Shown in pieces: positions 24,682-34,390 of a DNA stretch of 64,000 nt. How positions within the stretch are numbered: the first letter of the stretch is position 1; every line of letters starts with the position of its first letter. A program made the position numbers and the translations under genes. Below the pieces are notes generated by a model, which saw only the letters and a program-made list of their open reading frames with translations, was not told the origin of the DNA and ran no database searches. Source of the stretch: Puniceicoccaceae bacterium. GTDB taxonomy: Bacteria > Verrucomicrobiota > Verrucomicrobiia > Opitutales > JAFGAQ01. The DNA is taken from the NCBI GenBank assembly GCA_028285755.1, contig JANQOQ010000008.1:257399-321398 (forward strand). Direction: 5' to 3'.

Positions 24682-27600
24682 ATCTCTTGGGAGTATTCAA
24701 GTGTTCAAACAAAGGCTTGTAGATGGTAGTTGCGACTTCCCAGAAGTCATCACCGAAGGGCTCCCTATTTTGTAGGCTCAGCTTGATGTAGGGATCGTGG
24801 GACTCTCCGAAATATTCCCTGGAGGCCCATTTATCATGGCTGCGGATTTTCGCTGAATCCGGCCTTGGCATCTTGAAGGCTATCTGGCTGATTTCCGGAT
24901 AAAATGGCAGCGGGCTAACCTGGTATTTGCCGAACAACTCAACGAGGGTATGTAGTAAGGCATAGGCATCATCCGGTGGATTAACGGAAGCCCAACGATC
25001 CTTTGCGAAATAATACACATGAACGCTATTTTTAGCGTTATCAGAGGCATTCAGGCATAGGCATAACAACCAGGTTTCCAGGAGATCGCGTATCCTGTAT
25101 TTACTGGAGCGCATAACACCCAAATGCTCGATTCCATCGATCAATGAACAACCCAGCAATGTATGATCGCCTAAGCCTATTTCTGCATAGTCCAGATCTT
25201 CTGCCGGATTCAGAATTTCAACTTCGGGGGGCATTGCCTGGAGCCATTGTTGGTGGGTATTCAGATGCTCGTTAAACCAGCCATCACTAACCGACGCATC
25301 GGGTAACAACCCCTGGTAGCTTAAGGTCTCCTGGATTGCCTGAGGGCTTTGGTTTTGCAGCAAACCCTCGCGGATAATGGAATGGATTCTGTAGTTCTCA
25401 AGGGAGTTTGAATACCAGATAAAGGGCTCATGCTCTCTCCCATCCTCACGGACATCCGGTATTTTTATACCGAGGATGTTTTCGCAGTAATAACGGGCGG
25501 ATTGGGTTAACCATTTGGCGAGCGTGTTAAGCGTAAGGGTTTGATGCGTTTCCCCGATATGGAGGGGCGCATCCACAAACGGCTTAGGTGGGGCTTTAGC
25601 TGAGATTAAATCGGAGGCGGCTACTTGCTGGGCTTCAAATTGAGAGTAGCCACTTGGAATGGCTTCGTAAGGAAATCGGGGATGTTGGCGGATTGCGAGT
25701 TGTATGCTGTCGCCGGATTGGTAATACTTCGGGAGCTCTTGTTCGACGGTCATCTGGATATACTCAATTTCGGGCGATAATGGCAGTGGTTCGGTATTTT
25801 GCAGATTGCTGCCCTGGTAGATGGCTATCCATTGGTCTTTGGTTTGCAGCAGGGACTGGAGCAGCCAGTAGCGGTCTTCGTTTTTGGCGGAGGGATCGTT
25901 GAGGCGCGGGCTGTCCTGCTGAATGAGGTCGATGCTGGATTGAGTATCCGTTTGGGGAAATTGCCCCTCATTCATACCCAGCAATAGGGTAACTCGCGAT
26001 GGTATGAGATTCTGATGCCGTATGGATGAAAAGATGAGCCCGCTTCGTCTGCTTTGAGCGGTCTCAAGCGGTAGGTAAGGTAAATGATATTTTAGGAACT
26101 GGCTGAAGCTTTGAAGCGTATGCTGAGCCTGATCCCCGAATAGACTTGAGAGGCGAGTGAGCGATTCCTGCAAAATTCGATATTCGCCGAAATGGGTCTC
26201 CAAATCAAAAAAGAGGTTCACATGCCGTTCAATGAGCTGCTGCCAGTGAGCTGCTGTTTTGGCAGAGCTCATTAGCTCACGATTTGCAGTATCGAAGGCA
26301 TGAATAAAGGTGATGAAGGATTCGAGTAGCTCGGGTTGGTTGGCAACAGCTCGCCATGTGTGAGAGGAATCATCAATGGTGCCCTGACTGTATGCTCCCA
26401 GGAGTCGTTGTATTCCTGAATCGAGTGTGAATTGCAGAGTGGTGCCGCTTTGGTCTTCCTTGTGTGGTGATGAACTTCTGCCGAGAAATGCGCCGGCCTC
26501 CTGCAACCAGCTTCCTATGATTTCAATATCGCCGTCTTCCCAGCCGAATTGTTTTTTGAGAGGGGGCATACGCATCCATTCAAGCAGTGTGGGTAATGAC
26601 CAGATATCATCGGCTAATTCAAGCCATTTGAAAAAAGCCTGAAAAAAAGGATTCTCTTCCGGTGCAAGCGATTGATGAATATGATAGACGAGTTGGTTTT
26701 CTGTCTCAGCCTCATTGAAAACCGCAGGAATCAGTGTTGCGTAATCGTCGATATTGGGGGCATAAACAGCGATGTCTTCCAGTCGAATTCCGGGGTTTTC
26801 CCGGATAGCATCCAGGATGCAGGTTTTCGCGATTTCCAGCTCACGGCGCAGGCTGCTGGCTGAATGGATTTGCATGCTATTATCAAGTTTAAGTGCCTGC
26901 GGATTTTCTGGGTTTAACGAGTCAGGATCACTGATAAGGGTTTGCAGTGCCTGGAGTAGATTGGGTTGTGCAGTTTTGGGGGCAGTAAAGGGTATGGGGT
27001 CTATATTATAGTCGAGCAGTTGCACCTGCATGGCCTTACCCATACGTGCGAAGCGGGCAAGCATTTGGTATCGGCTCTGACTATTGTCCTCATCGCCTGG
27101 AGTAAATAAGTCAGTTGACGGGTGGGTTTTGGCTAAATCTACCAGGTAGGTGCTGCTTGGCAGGGGCAAATACCAATAGGCTTCTATATCGCCGATTATC
27201 TGTAACAACATATCCCATACAGCCGGGCTGGATGCCCAGAAGCCGAAGAGATGTAAAGTCTCTAGCGATGGGGATTGGACGTCTTTCCGGTTCTCAATAT
27301 AATTTAGAATCGGGTGCTGAGGAGACGATCCGTTCTTAGTGATGGTTTGCCAATATTGCCTTTGGGTAGCGCTATTACCTGGAGCGCTAGAGAAACTGGG
27401 GTTATTGAGTAGCCACTCCGGTCGATGTTCCGCATATTGATCAAACATTCCCGCAAGTTCCCAGGATTGCTTGAGCCTTGTAGATTCGGATTCAGCAGTA
27501 TCCTTTTCGTTTTGTTTTTCATTGAAAATTGTATTTGTCCAGTGGATTTTGATATCGCGGCGGCTGAGCCCATGGTCTTGTCGGTGGGCTTCCTGTAAGA

Positions 27601-27805
27601 GGTTCTCGAGGTAGACAAACCTTACATTCAGGCAGATACCAAGCTGATCGGCAATGCGGTTATTCAGCCAGCGGATGAGGCGGTGATTGGGGGCAGCGAT
27701 ATGAAAGGCGCGCAATGGGTTTTGGCGTATTTGCTCACACAGGGTCGCGCACAATTGATCTGCAAGGAGTTCAATCTGCGAAGAGCTGTAAGCAATAAGC
27801 GCCAT
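24668..27805 (-). CDS. recC: Exodeoxyribonuclease V gamma subunit
   Basis: A 1045-residue protein with the degenerate helicase/nuclease architecture of RecC. Recognisable parts are FHIAAPNHRLIRWLNNRIAD near the start, DIAVYAPNIDDYATLIPAVF, LLLGMNEGQFPQTDTQSSID and QSLLQTKDQWIAIYQGSNL. RecC scans for Chi and holds RecB and RecD together. It is the first gene of the recCBD operon and diverges from the metallo-hydrolase gene. The complete recBCD set points to the RecBCD rather than AddAB route. Confidence 0.93.
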   Translation of the reverse strand: MALIAYSSSQIELLADQLCATLCEQIRQNPLRAFHIAAPNHRLIRWLNNRIADQLGICLNVRFVYLENLLQEAHRQDHGLSRRDIKIHWTNTIFNEKQNEKDTAESESTRLKQSWELAGMFDQYAEHRPEWLLNNPSFSSAPGNSATQRQYWQTITKNGSSPQHPILNYIENRKDVQSPSLETLHLFGFWASSPAVWDMLLQIIGDIEAYWYLPLPSSTYLVDLAKTHPSTDLFTPGDEDNSQSRYQMLARFARMGKAMQVQLLDYNIDPIPFTAPKTAQPNLLQALQTLISDPDSLNPENPQALKLDNSMQIHSASSLRRELEIAKTCILDAIRENPGIRLEDIAVYAPNIDDYATLIPAVFNEAETENQLVYHIHQSLAPEENPFFQAFFKWLELADDIWSLPTLLEWMRMPPLKKQFGWEDGDIEIIGSWLQEAGAFLGRSSSPHKEDQSGTTLQFTLDSGIQRLLGAYSQGTIDDSSHTWRAVANQPELLESFITFIHAFDTANRELMSSAKTAAHWQQLIERHVNLFFDLETHFGEYRILQESLTRLSSLFGDQAQHTLQSFSQFLKYHLPYLPLETAQSRRSGLIFSSIRHQNLIPSRVTLLLGMNEGQFPQTDTQSSIDLIQQDSPRLNDPSAKNEDRYWLLQSLLQTKDQWIAIYQGSNLQNTEPLPLSPEIEYIQMTVEQELPKYYQSGDSIQLAIRQHPRFPYEAIPSGYSQFEAQQVAASDLISAKAPPKPFVDAPLHIGETHQTLTLNTLAKWLTQSARYYCENILGIKIPDVREDGREHEPFIWYSNSLENYRIHSIIREGLLQNQSPQAIQETLSYQGLLPDASVSDGWFNEHLNTHQQWLQAMPPEVEILNPAEDLDYAEIGLGDHTLLGCSLIDGIEHLGVMRSSKYRIRDLLETWLLCLCLNASDNAKNSVHVYYFAKDRWASVNPPDDAYALLHTLVELFGKYQVSPLPFYPEISQIAFKMPRPDSAKIRSHDKWASREYFGESHDPYIKLSLQNREPFGDDFWEVATTIYKPLFEHLNTPKRYDPV

Positions 27806-27898
27806 ACCTTTGTTTCTAGCAGCTTCGTGAATAGCCTGTAAAGACTACTACCGAGTTCTTGCGTCTTTTCTGTTTTGTGTCGAATATCTCATAAACGC

Positions 27899-28546
27899 AT
27901 GAATGGACTGAAACTCAGAATATTTGAACTCCCCCCCATCGGAACCAATGCTTACCTGCTGATTAATGAAACGGCAAAGGAAGCGGTATTATTCGACGCT
28001 CCCTATGGAGCCTACGAAGAAGTGTGCAAGCAACTCGATAAAGCGGGGGTATCACTCTCGGCAGTCTATCTCACCCATGGGCATTGGGATCATATTCTCG
28101 ACGCGTATCGGTTCAATGAGGCAGGCGTGCCGGTGTATGCGCATAATGGGGACCATCTGCTCTATCAAAGCCCGGAGGTCATGGCTTCTTTTTCATTGCC
28201 GGGAATCGAATACCACGCAGTGACGATTGATTATTGGATCGATCACGGGCAGAAAATCAAAATCCTGGGTCAGGAAGCGCGGGTTTTGCATGTGCCGGGG
28301 CACAGCCCGGGCAGTGTGGTATTTCATTTTCCCAAAGAGTCGTGGGCCGTTTCCGGGGATGTAGTGTTTGCCGGAAGCATCGGGAGGACGGATTTTCCTG
28401 GATGCAGCCACACTGAACTTATCCAGTCCATCAACGACCATGTGCTGACGATGGATGATGCGGTGATTCTTTACCCCGGGCATGGCCCGAAAACGACGGT
28501 GGGGCACGAGCGGCGACTCAATCCCTATTTGAACGGCAGTTATTGA
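27899..28546 (+). CDS. Metallo-beta-lactamase fold hydrolase, glyoxalase II-like
   Basis: A protein of about 215 residues. The metal-binding motif HGHWDH is at 60-65, followed by HVPGHSPGSVVFHFP, the ligand aspartate in AVSGDVVFAGSIGRTDF, and YPGHGPKTTVGHE. This is the compact YcbL-like glyoxalase II-type group that hydrolyses thioesters; the true substrate is unknown. The start was set at the ATG giving MNGLKLRIFELPP because an upstream in-frame TTG at 27875 adds an unconserved octapeptide. Confidence 0.88.
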   Translation: MNGLKLRIFELPPIGTNAYLLINETAKEAVLFDAPYGAYEEVCKQLDKAGVSLSAVYLTHGHWDHILDAYRFNEAGVPVYAHNGDHLLYQSPEVMASFSLPGIEYHAVTIDYWIDHGQKIKILGQEARVLHVPGHSPGSVVFHFPKESWAVSGDVVFAGSIGRTDFPGCSHTELIQSINDHVLTMDDAVILYPGHGPKTTVGHERRLNPYLNGSY

Positions 28547-28552
28547 ATCTGC

Positions 28553-28580
28553 TTGTCTGCGGGTGGAAAATCGCTTTAAT
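28553..28580 (+). promoter_or_regulatory. Probable tRNA-Arg promoter
   Basis: TTGTCT (28553-28558) and TTTAAT (28575-28580) are separated by 16 bases. The predicted transcription start would fall about 8 bases before the mature tRNA 5' end. It lies just after the hydrolase stop codon. Confidence 0.45.
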
Positions 28581-28594
28581 CCTGTTCCTTTCGT

Positions 28595-28671
28595 GCATCG
28601 CTAGCTCAATTGGATAGAGCATCTGGCTTCGGACCAGAGGGTTGGGGGTTCGAGTCCCTCGCGGTGTGCCA
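28595..28671 (+). tRNA. tRNA-Arg (anticodon TCG)
   Basis: The cloverleaf is complete. The acceptor stem pairs GCATCGC with GCGGTGT (two G-U pairs), the D-arm contains GCTCAATTGGATAGAGC, the anticodon stem is TCTGG/CCAGA with loop CTTCGGA (anticodon TCG), and the T-arm is GGGGGTTCGAGTCCCT. The 3' CCA is encoded. It reads CGA/CGG-type arginine codons. No T-rich terminator is evident after it. Confidence 0.95.
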
Positions 28672-28735
28672 TTAAATTGGATACATTCTCCTCAGTAAAT
28701 TACAGAATTGCTCAAAGCAGGATCAATAAGTATAA

Positions 28736-29032
28736 ATGGAAGATCTAGTTAAGCAGCTTGAGCAGGATTGGGATCACGGCTTCTTCTACAAACTACGACA
28801 AGGATATTATGATCCATCAGAAGGTGAAGTACTGATATCAAAGTATAAGAAGTTACTGAATTTTGATGAACCAGCTTTCCCTAGGAGGGTCGTTTCCCTC
28901 ACATGGTATATTCCTTTGTTCTTAGAATGGCAATTAGAGAGAGTCGAAAGCATGGGAGGTGATTTGGAAGCTTATGAAAAATTTCGCAATACTATGTTAT
29001 CACTCCTTGAAGAAGTATTTGGGGTTCCGTGA
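28736..29032 (+). CDS. Hypothetical protein downstream of tRNA-Arg
   Basis: A 98-residue acidic, mostly helical protein without signal peptide, membrane segment or a motif I can name; it is rich in Glu, Leu and aromatic residues. The DNA is visibly more AT-rich than its neighbours and lies directly 3' of a tRNA gene, a common place for foreign insertions, but no integrase or att repeat was found. The ATG opens the frame cleanly and the sequence looks like a genuine globular protein, perhaps an immunity-like or regulatory factor; that is speculation. Confidence 0.6.
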   Translation: MEDLVKQLEQDWDHGFFYKLRQGYYDPSEGEVLISKYKKLLNFDEPAFPRRVVSLTWYIPLFLEWQLERVESMGGDLEAYEKFRNTMLSLLEEVFGVP

Positions 29033-29117
29033 TTTAAATGTAGTGATGTTACTGCTAATTTCTTTTGGGGAGATCACGTTGGTTTTGCGACAACCTTAGG
29101 TTGAATCGATTTTTGCC

Positions 29118-30998
29118 ATGAAAATAGCCCCAATCTTTCTCCTGTTTGTTTCCCCCCTACTGAGTTTTGCTCAGGATAAACCCAATATTCTTTGGATTAC
29201 GTGTGAGGATTTGCATCCGATGTTGGGGGTGTATGGGGATGAACTTGTGCAGACGCCCACACTCGATGCACTGGCGGCTGAGGGTCAGCTTTATGAAAAC
29301 GCGTTTGCCACAGCTCCGGTATGCCTGCCTGCGCGGTCAGCAATAATAACTGGGGTATATGCGACGAGCCTCGGCACACAGAATCTACGTTCGGAGACAC
29401 AGGTCCCGGAGCATATTATTGGCTTTCCCAAGTTCTTGAGAGAGGCCGAATACTATTGCACGAATAACGCAAAAGAGGACTACGGGTTTACGGATCCGAC
29501 CATTTGGGATGACTCCAGCGAAAACGGACACTGGCGCAATCGGCCGGATGCAGACCAACCCTTCTTCAGTGTATTCAATATTGGCACCACGCATCAGTCC
29601 CGTATTTTTGGAGATGATGCATTTTTTAAGAAGCGATTCGGTTCGTTGTTGGAGCGTATCGAGCGCACCAATCCCAAGGATGTTGAACTGTTTCCCTTTT
29701 ACCCGGATACACCCGAGATTCGTAAATATGTGGCCCGATATTACGATCTGGCTGCAATGATGGATATCCAGGTCTCTCAGCTTTTGATGCAACTCGAAGA
29801 GGATGGGCTTACTGAAAACACTATCGTTTTTTTCTATGCAGACCACGGGATCGGACTGCCACGTGGCAAGCGTGCATTACACGATACGGGAATGCAGGTG
29901 CCGTTGATCATCCGCATGCCCGAGCAGTATCGGGAGCAGTATGGTTTTGAGGCGAGCGCCCGTATCGACGACATGGTGAGCCTCATTGATATGCCGGCGA
30001 CCGTGCTTCATCTGGCAGGGCTGGAGATACCCGATTACATGGAGGGTGAATCCATCTTTGCGGATGATTTTGAAGGCGATCGTGTATTATTTGGGGCTTC
30101 GGATCGTGTGGATGAGGGTTTTGAATTCAGTCGCTCGGCACGTAACCAGGAGTTCCTCTATATTCGCAACTACTTGCCGTATTTGCCTTTGATTCAACCC
30201 AACCACTACAGCGACCAATCGGAAATCAGCCAGGCGTTGAAAAGCGCGCTCAAATCAGCCAAAGTGACTCCACTGCAAGCCAGTTTAATCGCTACTCCTC
30301 GGCCTGCTGAGGAACTCTATGATGTGGTAAACGACCCCCTTCAGATCAATAATCTGGCCTCCAAGTCAGAATATGCCGAACAGCTATTAGAAATGCGTTG
30401 GGTTGTACAAAAGTGGCAAATTGAGACCTGTGATACAGGCTTATTTCCAGAAGCCCGGGTAAATCGCATCAGCCAAACCCAGGCTCCCTATGACTATATG
30501 CGCTCTGATGAGGCGCCAGCCCTTGCGCCGATTATCAGCCTGCTGAACAGGCAGTTGGCGGTTGATACTCCAATACGGCCTGAGTTTGCTCCCGTTGATT
30601 CGCATCTGAAAAAATACTGGTATTTGATCAGTCTGGCCAGTGTGGATTCGAATGAGCTTTCAGAACATAAAGAACATATCGGGAAATTTCTGAATGACGA
30701 AGCCCCACTGGTTCGAATTGAAGCCGCGAAATTACTTATCCAGATTGGTGCCACTGAACATGTGGATGTATTGGTGGAGGCGCTACAGTCAGATAATCCG
30801 CAGGTTCTGCTGTATGCGGCGCGTGTCTATGAACTCCTGGGGGATCAGGTCGCAACTACAAGGGATGAAGTATTATCCATCACCAAGGCCCTCATCGAGA
30901 AGACAAAAGACCAATGGCAAGGGCACGACCTCTATGCATCCTGGGCGCTGATCGAAGCCTTCAAGGCCTGGGGGATTGATCTCGATCCCAAGCGCTAG
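29118..30998 (+). CDS. Sulfatase with C-terminal HEAT-like repeats, exported
   Basis: A 626-residue alkaline-phosphatase-superfamily sulfatase with a signal peptide (about 18 residues). The formylglycine site is Cys69 in VCLPARSAIITG (C-x-P-x-R), so the enzyme would need an FGE maturase encoded elsewhere. Metal-site pieces include WITCEDLHP and FFYADHGIGLPRGK. The C-terminal ~130 residues look like HEAT-type helical repeats (VRIEAAKLLIQIGATEHVDV). Sulfatases of this group remove sulfate from marine polysaccharides or other esters; the substrate is unknown. The stop TAG overlaps that of the convergent gene. Confidence 0.9.
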   Translation: MKIAPIFLLFVSPLLSFAQDKPNILWITCEDLHPMLGVYGDELVQTPTLDALAAEGQLYENAFATAPVCLPARSAIITGVYATSLGTQNLRSETQVPEHIIGFPKFLREAEYYCTNNAKEDYGFTDPTIWDDSSENGHWRNRPDADQPFFSVFNIGTTHQSRIFGDDAFFKKRFGSLLERIERTNPKDVELFPFYPDTPEIRKYVARYYDLAAMMDIQVSQLLMQLEEDGLTENTIVFFYADHGIGLPRGKRALHDTGMQVPLIIRMPEQYREQYGFEASARIDDMVSLIDMPATVLHLAGLEIPDYMEGESIFADDFEGDRVLFGASDRVDEGFEFSRSARNQEFLYIRNYLPYLPLIQPNHYSDQSEISQALKSALKSAKVTPLQASLIATPRPAEELYDVVNDPLQINNLASKSEYAEQLLEMRWVVQKWQIETCDTGLFPEARVNRISQTQAPYDYMRSDEAPALAPIISLLNRQLAVDTPIRPEFAPVDSHLKKYWYLISLASVDSNELSEHKEHIGKFLNDEAPLVRIEAAKLLIQIGATEHVDVLVEALQSDNPQVLLYAARVYELLGDQVATTRDEVLSITKALIEKTKDQWQGHDLYASWALIEAFKAWGIDLDPKR

Positions 30999-31894
30999 AG
31001 CTTAATCGCGTATACTTTGCCCGCCAGCATGTCCGGCAGGTATAGGATATTCTTTTTCTCATCGAGATAGAAGTCGGCTGCGGATTGAAAGCCTTTTGCG
31101 AGCACCTGCTTTTTGCCCTTAGGACTGACTTTCCAGACCTTGCCCTGAGTCCAGCTCGATACATAGTAGTTGCCATTCTTGTGTTGCTCCACAGCATCCG
31201 CACCCCGCATGCCATCGGCAAGGATGGATCGTTCATCGTCTTTGAAGTGCACCAAATTCCCGGTGAAAAAGCCGCCCACCAGCAGGCTTCCGTCGTTGGC
31301 AACACCCACACCATTGGGGATCACCATACTGCGGTCCGGTGAAATCACTTCGGTGACTTTACCCTTCAAATCGATATGATATACGCGTCCAATCAATTTG
31401 AGTGCCTCTGCCTGCTCACTCTCCAGTGGCCAGAGCCCTGAATCGCCGCGCATATTATCCCGGTCTCCCATATCAGTAACGTAGACTCCATTCCCATCGG
31501 GGGCAGCGGCGACATCATTCAGGTAGACTACCGGGTGCGGGAATGCTTCAGGAGCGGCGAGCGTGGAGACGTTTCCCTCAGCATCGATCTTTACGATTTC
31601 AGTTAAATCGCTGGTGATTAAGAAGCCGCCGACAAACACGATACCCTTGGGCTCACTCAACCCTTTAGCAAACGGGCTGACTTCTCCCTTATGGATGCGT
31701 CTGACTTCGCCATCACCGGGTTCCCGGCCGTTCATGATACCCACAAAGAGATCACCATTGAAGCCTCTGACGATACTTTCCGGTCGCATGCCTACATCAA
31801 TGATTTCGAGCTGGGGAGCTGCTTTTCTATGATGCCCTGCTTGAGCGAAGGACAGTGAAATGAATAGAATTGAGATTAAGGTAAGGGATTTCAT
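30995..31894 (-). CDS. Exported SMP-30/NHL-type beta-propeller protein
   Basis: A 299-residue protein with a signal peptide (MKSLTLISILFISLSFAQA). It is built of repeated four-stranded blades, for example GFNGDLFVGIMNGREPGDGE, GLSEPKGIVFVGGFLITSDL, IPNGVGVANDGSLLVGGFFT and MRGADAVEQHKNGNYYVSSW. These resemble gluconolactonase/SMP-30 or NHL propellers. Secretion beside a sulfatase suggests a role in sugar-polymer metabolism or binding; catalytic activity cannot be confirmed. Confidence 0.8.
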   Translation of the reverse strand: MKSLTLISILFISLSFAQAGHHRKAAPQLEIIDVGMRPESIVRGFNGDLFVGIMNGREPGDGEVRRIHKGEVSPFAKGLSEPKGIVFVGGFLITSDLTEIVKIDAEGNVSTLAAPEAFPHPVVYLNDVAAAPDGNGVYVTDMGDRDNMRGDSGLWPLESEQAEALKLIGRVYHIDLKGKVTEVISPDRSMVIPNGVGVANDGSLLVGGFFTGNLVHFKDDERSILADGMRGADAVEQHKNGNYYVSSWTQGKVWKVSPKGKKQVLAKGFQSAADFYLDEKKNILYLPDMLAGKVYAIKL

Positions 31895-32092
31895 AGTATG
31901 TGTATTGGTAAAGGTTATTATAATAGGTTAGTGTTTATGCGGGAATTTTAAAAATTCAATGTGTTTTCACTGATCGTTTAGTAAAGGCAGATGGATAAAT
32001 AGTATGCATTGTAAAGACTTGGCTGCTTAAATGCTTGCAAAAGGATAATCTAAGCTAAATACCTGCTATCCCTTTTATCTTTATCCTGTCCT

Positions 32093-33931
32093 ATGAAAAA
32101 TCTGTTATCGGGTGTACTCTCGGCTACTCTGAATGGGCGGCTTGGCTTTATATGCTTTGGTCTTTTATTTATCCATTTTACCTTAATCGCCGAAGATCGG
32201 GATCGTATCATTCAGGTACAGGAGCAGATCACGGATGTGGAGACTTTGCTCGCCCAGTCTGAAAGTGATCGCGAAAAATCGTCCCTGCAAAAACGACTGG
32301 ATCGGCTCAGGCTTGAGCTTGAGTTACAGGAACAACGTGTAGTTCTTGAAAAACGCGAGGCTGAGCTGGCTCAGAGCATGATGTCGCGACCAGAAAATGC
32401 GTTGCTGGAAGTGATCCGCAGTATCGACCGCTCGGTAGAGCACTTGGAAGGGCAGCGTGAATCACTGAATACAGAGCTCGCAGAACTCCAGAGCAAACGC
32501 GATACCGCCATATTACAGCGTATGCAGATCAAGGGAACCGATGATGATAGTCTTGAGTTGGCTTCAGAGCTGGACGAGCAGATTTTTGCGGTGCGTGAGG
32601 GGATTTCAGCGTTGAATATGGAAGATGAAGCCATCAGCCATGAGTTGCGCATATCCACAGAAATTGCACGCATACGGGAGGCAATGCGCGCTGATCAGGA
32701 AAGGACACGTGTGCGGTTTCAGGTGATTCTGGAGAAAAAGGAGGCAATTGCACACACGGATGAGCAAATTACTATTTGTGAAGCGATCATCCGCAATGTA
32801 AATGATTCCCTGGAAGTAACGATCGCTAAGCTTGAACTCGGCAGGCAAAAGCTTGGGCAGATCGATGATGAAATTTCACTCCTGAGAACCCAGACCGGCA
32901 TTTTCAACAGTAACCCTGAGATTAAGCGGCAACTGAATATAGCACGCGGGCAGCAAAAATTCCTCGGTGAAGAGCTGGTATATTTGGAGCGGCAGATTGC
33001 CGCGTTAGAGCGGTCCCGGCTAGCGATTACCCGCCTGGACGATCTCATGCACAAGGAAAAGGCTTACCTGAGTGATACCCTTGAGTTAGCCGAAAAACGC
33101 TACTACCGCATGTGGCTGCTACCTATTGCGTTAATAGCATTTTTTGTAATCGGTTACATCGTGTTTTCTCACATCATCCTGCCTAAGCTGAAAGATCGTG
33201 AGGACCTCATGGTCGTCAGGCGTTTTGCACGTTATATTGCTACCATTGCCTCGATTGTGGTTGTGGTGGCGGTGCTCTTTGAAGATATGCAGGGCTTCTT
33301 TACGATATTCGGTATCGTGAGTGCGGGTCTTGTCATTGCTCTGCAGGATGTTTGTGCATCCATAGCGGGTTGGTTTGCCATTATTGGCGGAAAAATTTCT
33401 GTAGGTGATCGTATCGAAGTGGATGGCTCAGTGGGGGATGTGATCGATATCGACCTGCTCAGAACCACCTTTATCGAAATCAATTCGGATCTGGATGTGG
33501 AGCACCCGACGGGTCGCGTAATTGTGATGCCCAACAGTTTTGCGCTACGCAACAAGGTGGCGAATGCCTCCCACGGGCACCCTTATATGTGGACGCGCGA
33601 AGTGATTACCTTCACGTACGAATCGGACTTAAATAGCTGCAAGGTTTTGATCGACCGGGTCATCGAGGAGGAGACCAAGCAAAATTTTGAGGATGCCCGA
33701 CGGGGATCCGGCAAACTGCAAAAGCAGTATGGGATAACCGATGCTTCGTATGAGCCCAAAATTTTAGTGAAACTTGCGGATAGCGGATACGAATTTTCAT
33801 GCCTGCATGTATGCCACGTTAAAAACATCGAGGATACGCGCACACGCATCCACTACCGATTGGGAGAAGAGCTCGTCACATTACCGAATGTTGAATTGGC
33901 TTATCCGACATCCCGTGAAATTAAGGGTTGA
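32093..33931 (+). CDS. Mechanosensitive channel (MscS family) with long coiled-coil periplasmic domain
   Basis: A 612-residue protein. After a signal-like N-terminus, about residues 35-330 are strongly coiled-coil (heptads rich in Glu, Leu, Arg and Gln). Two membrane segments follow (about 342-364 and 385-405), then the pore helix GIVSAGLVIALQDVCASIAG and the MscS beta domain GGKISVGDRIEVDGSVGDVI with VIVMPNSFALRNKVAN. This is the MscK/YbdG-like expanded layout. It releases osmolytes under hypo-osmotic stress. A short AT-rich hairpin lies 45 bases after the stop. Confidence 0.9.
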   Translation: MKNLLSGVLSATLNGRLGFICFGLLFIHFTLIAEDRDRIIQVQEQITDVETLLAQSESDREKSSLQKRLDRLRLELELQEQRVVLEKREAELAQSMMSRPENALLEVIRSIDRSVEHLEGQRESLNTELAELQSKRDTAILQRMQIKGTDDDSLELASELDEQIFAVREGISALNMEDEAISHELRISTEIARIREAMRADQERTRVRFQVILEKKEAIAHTDEQITICEAIIRNVNDSLEVTIAKLELGRQKLGQIDDEISLLRTQTGIFNSNPEIKRQLNIARGQQKFLGEELVYLERQIAALERSRLAITRLDDLMHKEKAYLSDTLELAEKRYYRMWLLPIALIAFFVIGYIVFSHIILPKLKDREDLMVVRRFARYIATIASIVVVVAVLFEDMQGFFTIFGIVSAGLVIALQDVCASIAGWFAIIGGKISVGDRIEVDGSVGDVIDIDLLRTTFIEINSDLDVEHPTGRVIVMPNSFALRNKVANASHGHPYMWTREVITFTYESDLNSCKVLIDRVIEEETKQNFEDARRGSGKLQKQYGITDASYEPKILVKLADSGYEFSCLHVCHVKNIEDTRTRIHYRLGEELVTLPNVELAYPTSREIKG

Positions 33932-33975
33932 AGTTAACTGATAGCCTTCTGTGACTAATTGTGGATTGTATTTTA

Positions 33976-34004
33976 GAATAAAATACTCTAGCACTGTTTT
34001 ATTC
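33976..34004. repeat. AT-rich inverted repeat between mscS-like gene and small membrane protein
   Basis: GAATAAAA (33976-33983) and TTTTATTC (33997-34004) are perfect complements separated by 13 bases. It could be a weak terminator or a regulator-binding site for the next gene; no T run follows, so neither is certain. Confidence 0.4.
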
Positions 34005-34038
34005 CATACACATTTAATCTAACTCTTATATTTTTACT

Positions 34039-34332
34039 ATGGACGGAAAAACTAAAGCAATTGTCGCACATATCACTTTGATTGGATGGATTATCGCTCT
34101 CGTTACGAATTCCAATGAGACCAAAGACGAACTCGCAAGCTTCTACATTCGCCAAAACTTAGGGCTTATTTTATTAGGCTTCGTGCTTGGCCTTATTCCT
34201 GTCATCAATTTTGTTGCCTGGATTTTCCCACTTGTATTGTGGATCATGAGTCTGATCGGTGCAATCAATGGAGAGCAAAAAGTGTCCCCGCTTGTAGGAC
34301 AGTACTTCCAGGATTGGTTTAAAGGCCTTTAA
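34039..34332 (+). CDS. Small membrane protein, DUF4870-like
   Basis: A 97-residue protein with an amphipathic N-terminus (AIVAHITLIGWIIALVTN), a conserved-type FYIRQNLGLILLG, and two further hydrophobic segments. The layout fits DUF4870, a family of small integral membrane proteins without known activity. It is followed by its own terminator, so it is probably monocistronic. Confidence 0.75.
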   Translation: MDGKTKAIVAHITLIGWIIALVTNSNETKDELASFYIRQNLGLILLGFVLGLIPVINFVAWIFPLVLWIMSLIGAINGEQKVSPLVGQYFQDWFKGL

Positions 34333-34360
34333 TTCAGTAGGATTATACTCATTTACTTTT

Positions 34361-34390
34361 AGCCTCGGTTCTAAAGACCGGGGCTTTTTT
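34361..34390 (+). terminator. Intrinsic terminator after the DUF4870-like gene
   Basis: Arms AGCCTCGGT (34361-34369) and ACCGGGGCT (34377-34385) form a 9-bp stem with one G-U pair and a 7-base loop, followed by TTTTT. It runs up to the stop codon of the convergent S8 protease gene. Confidence 0.88.
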
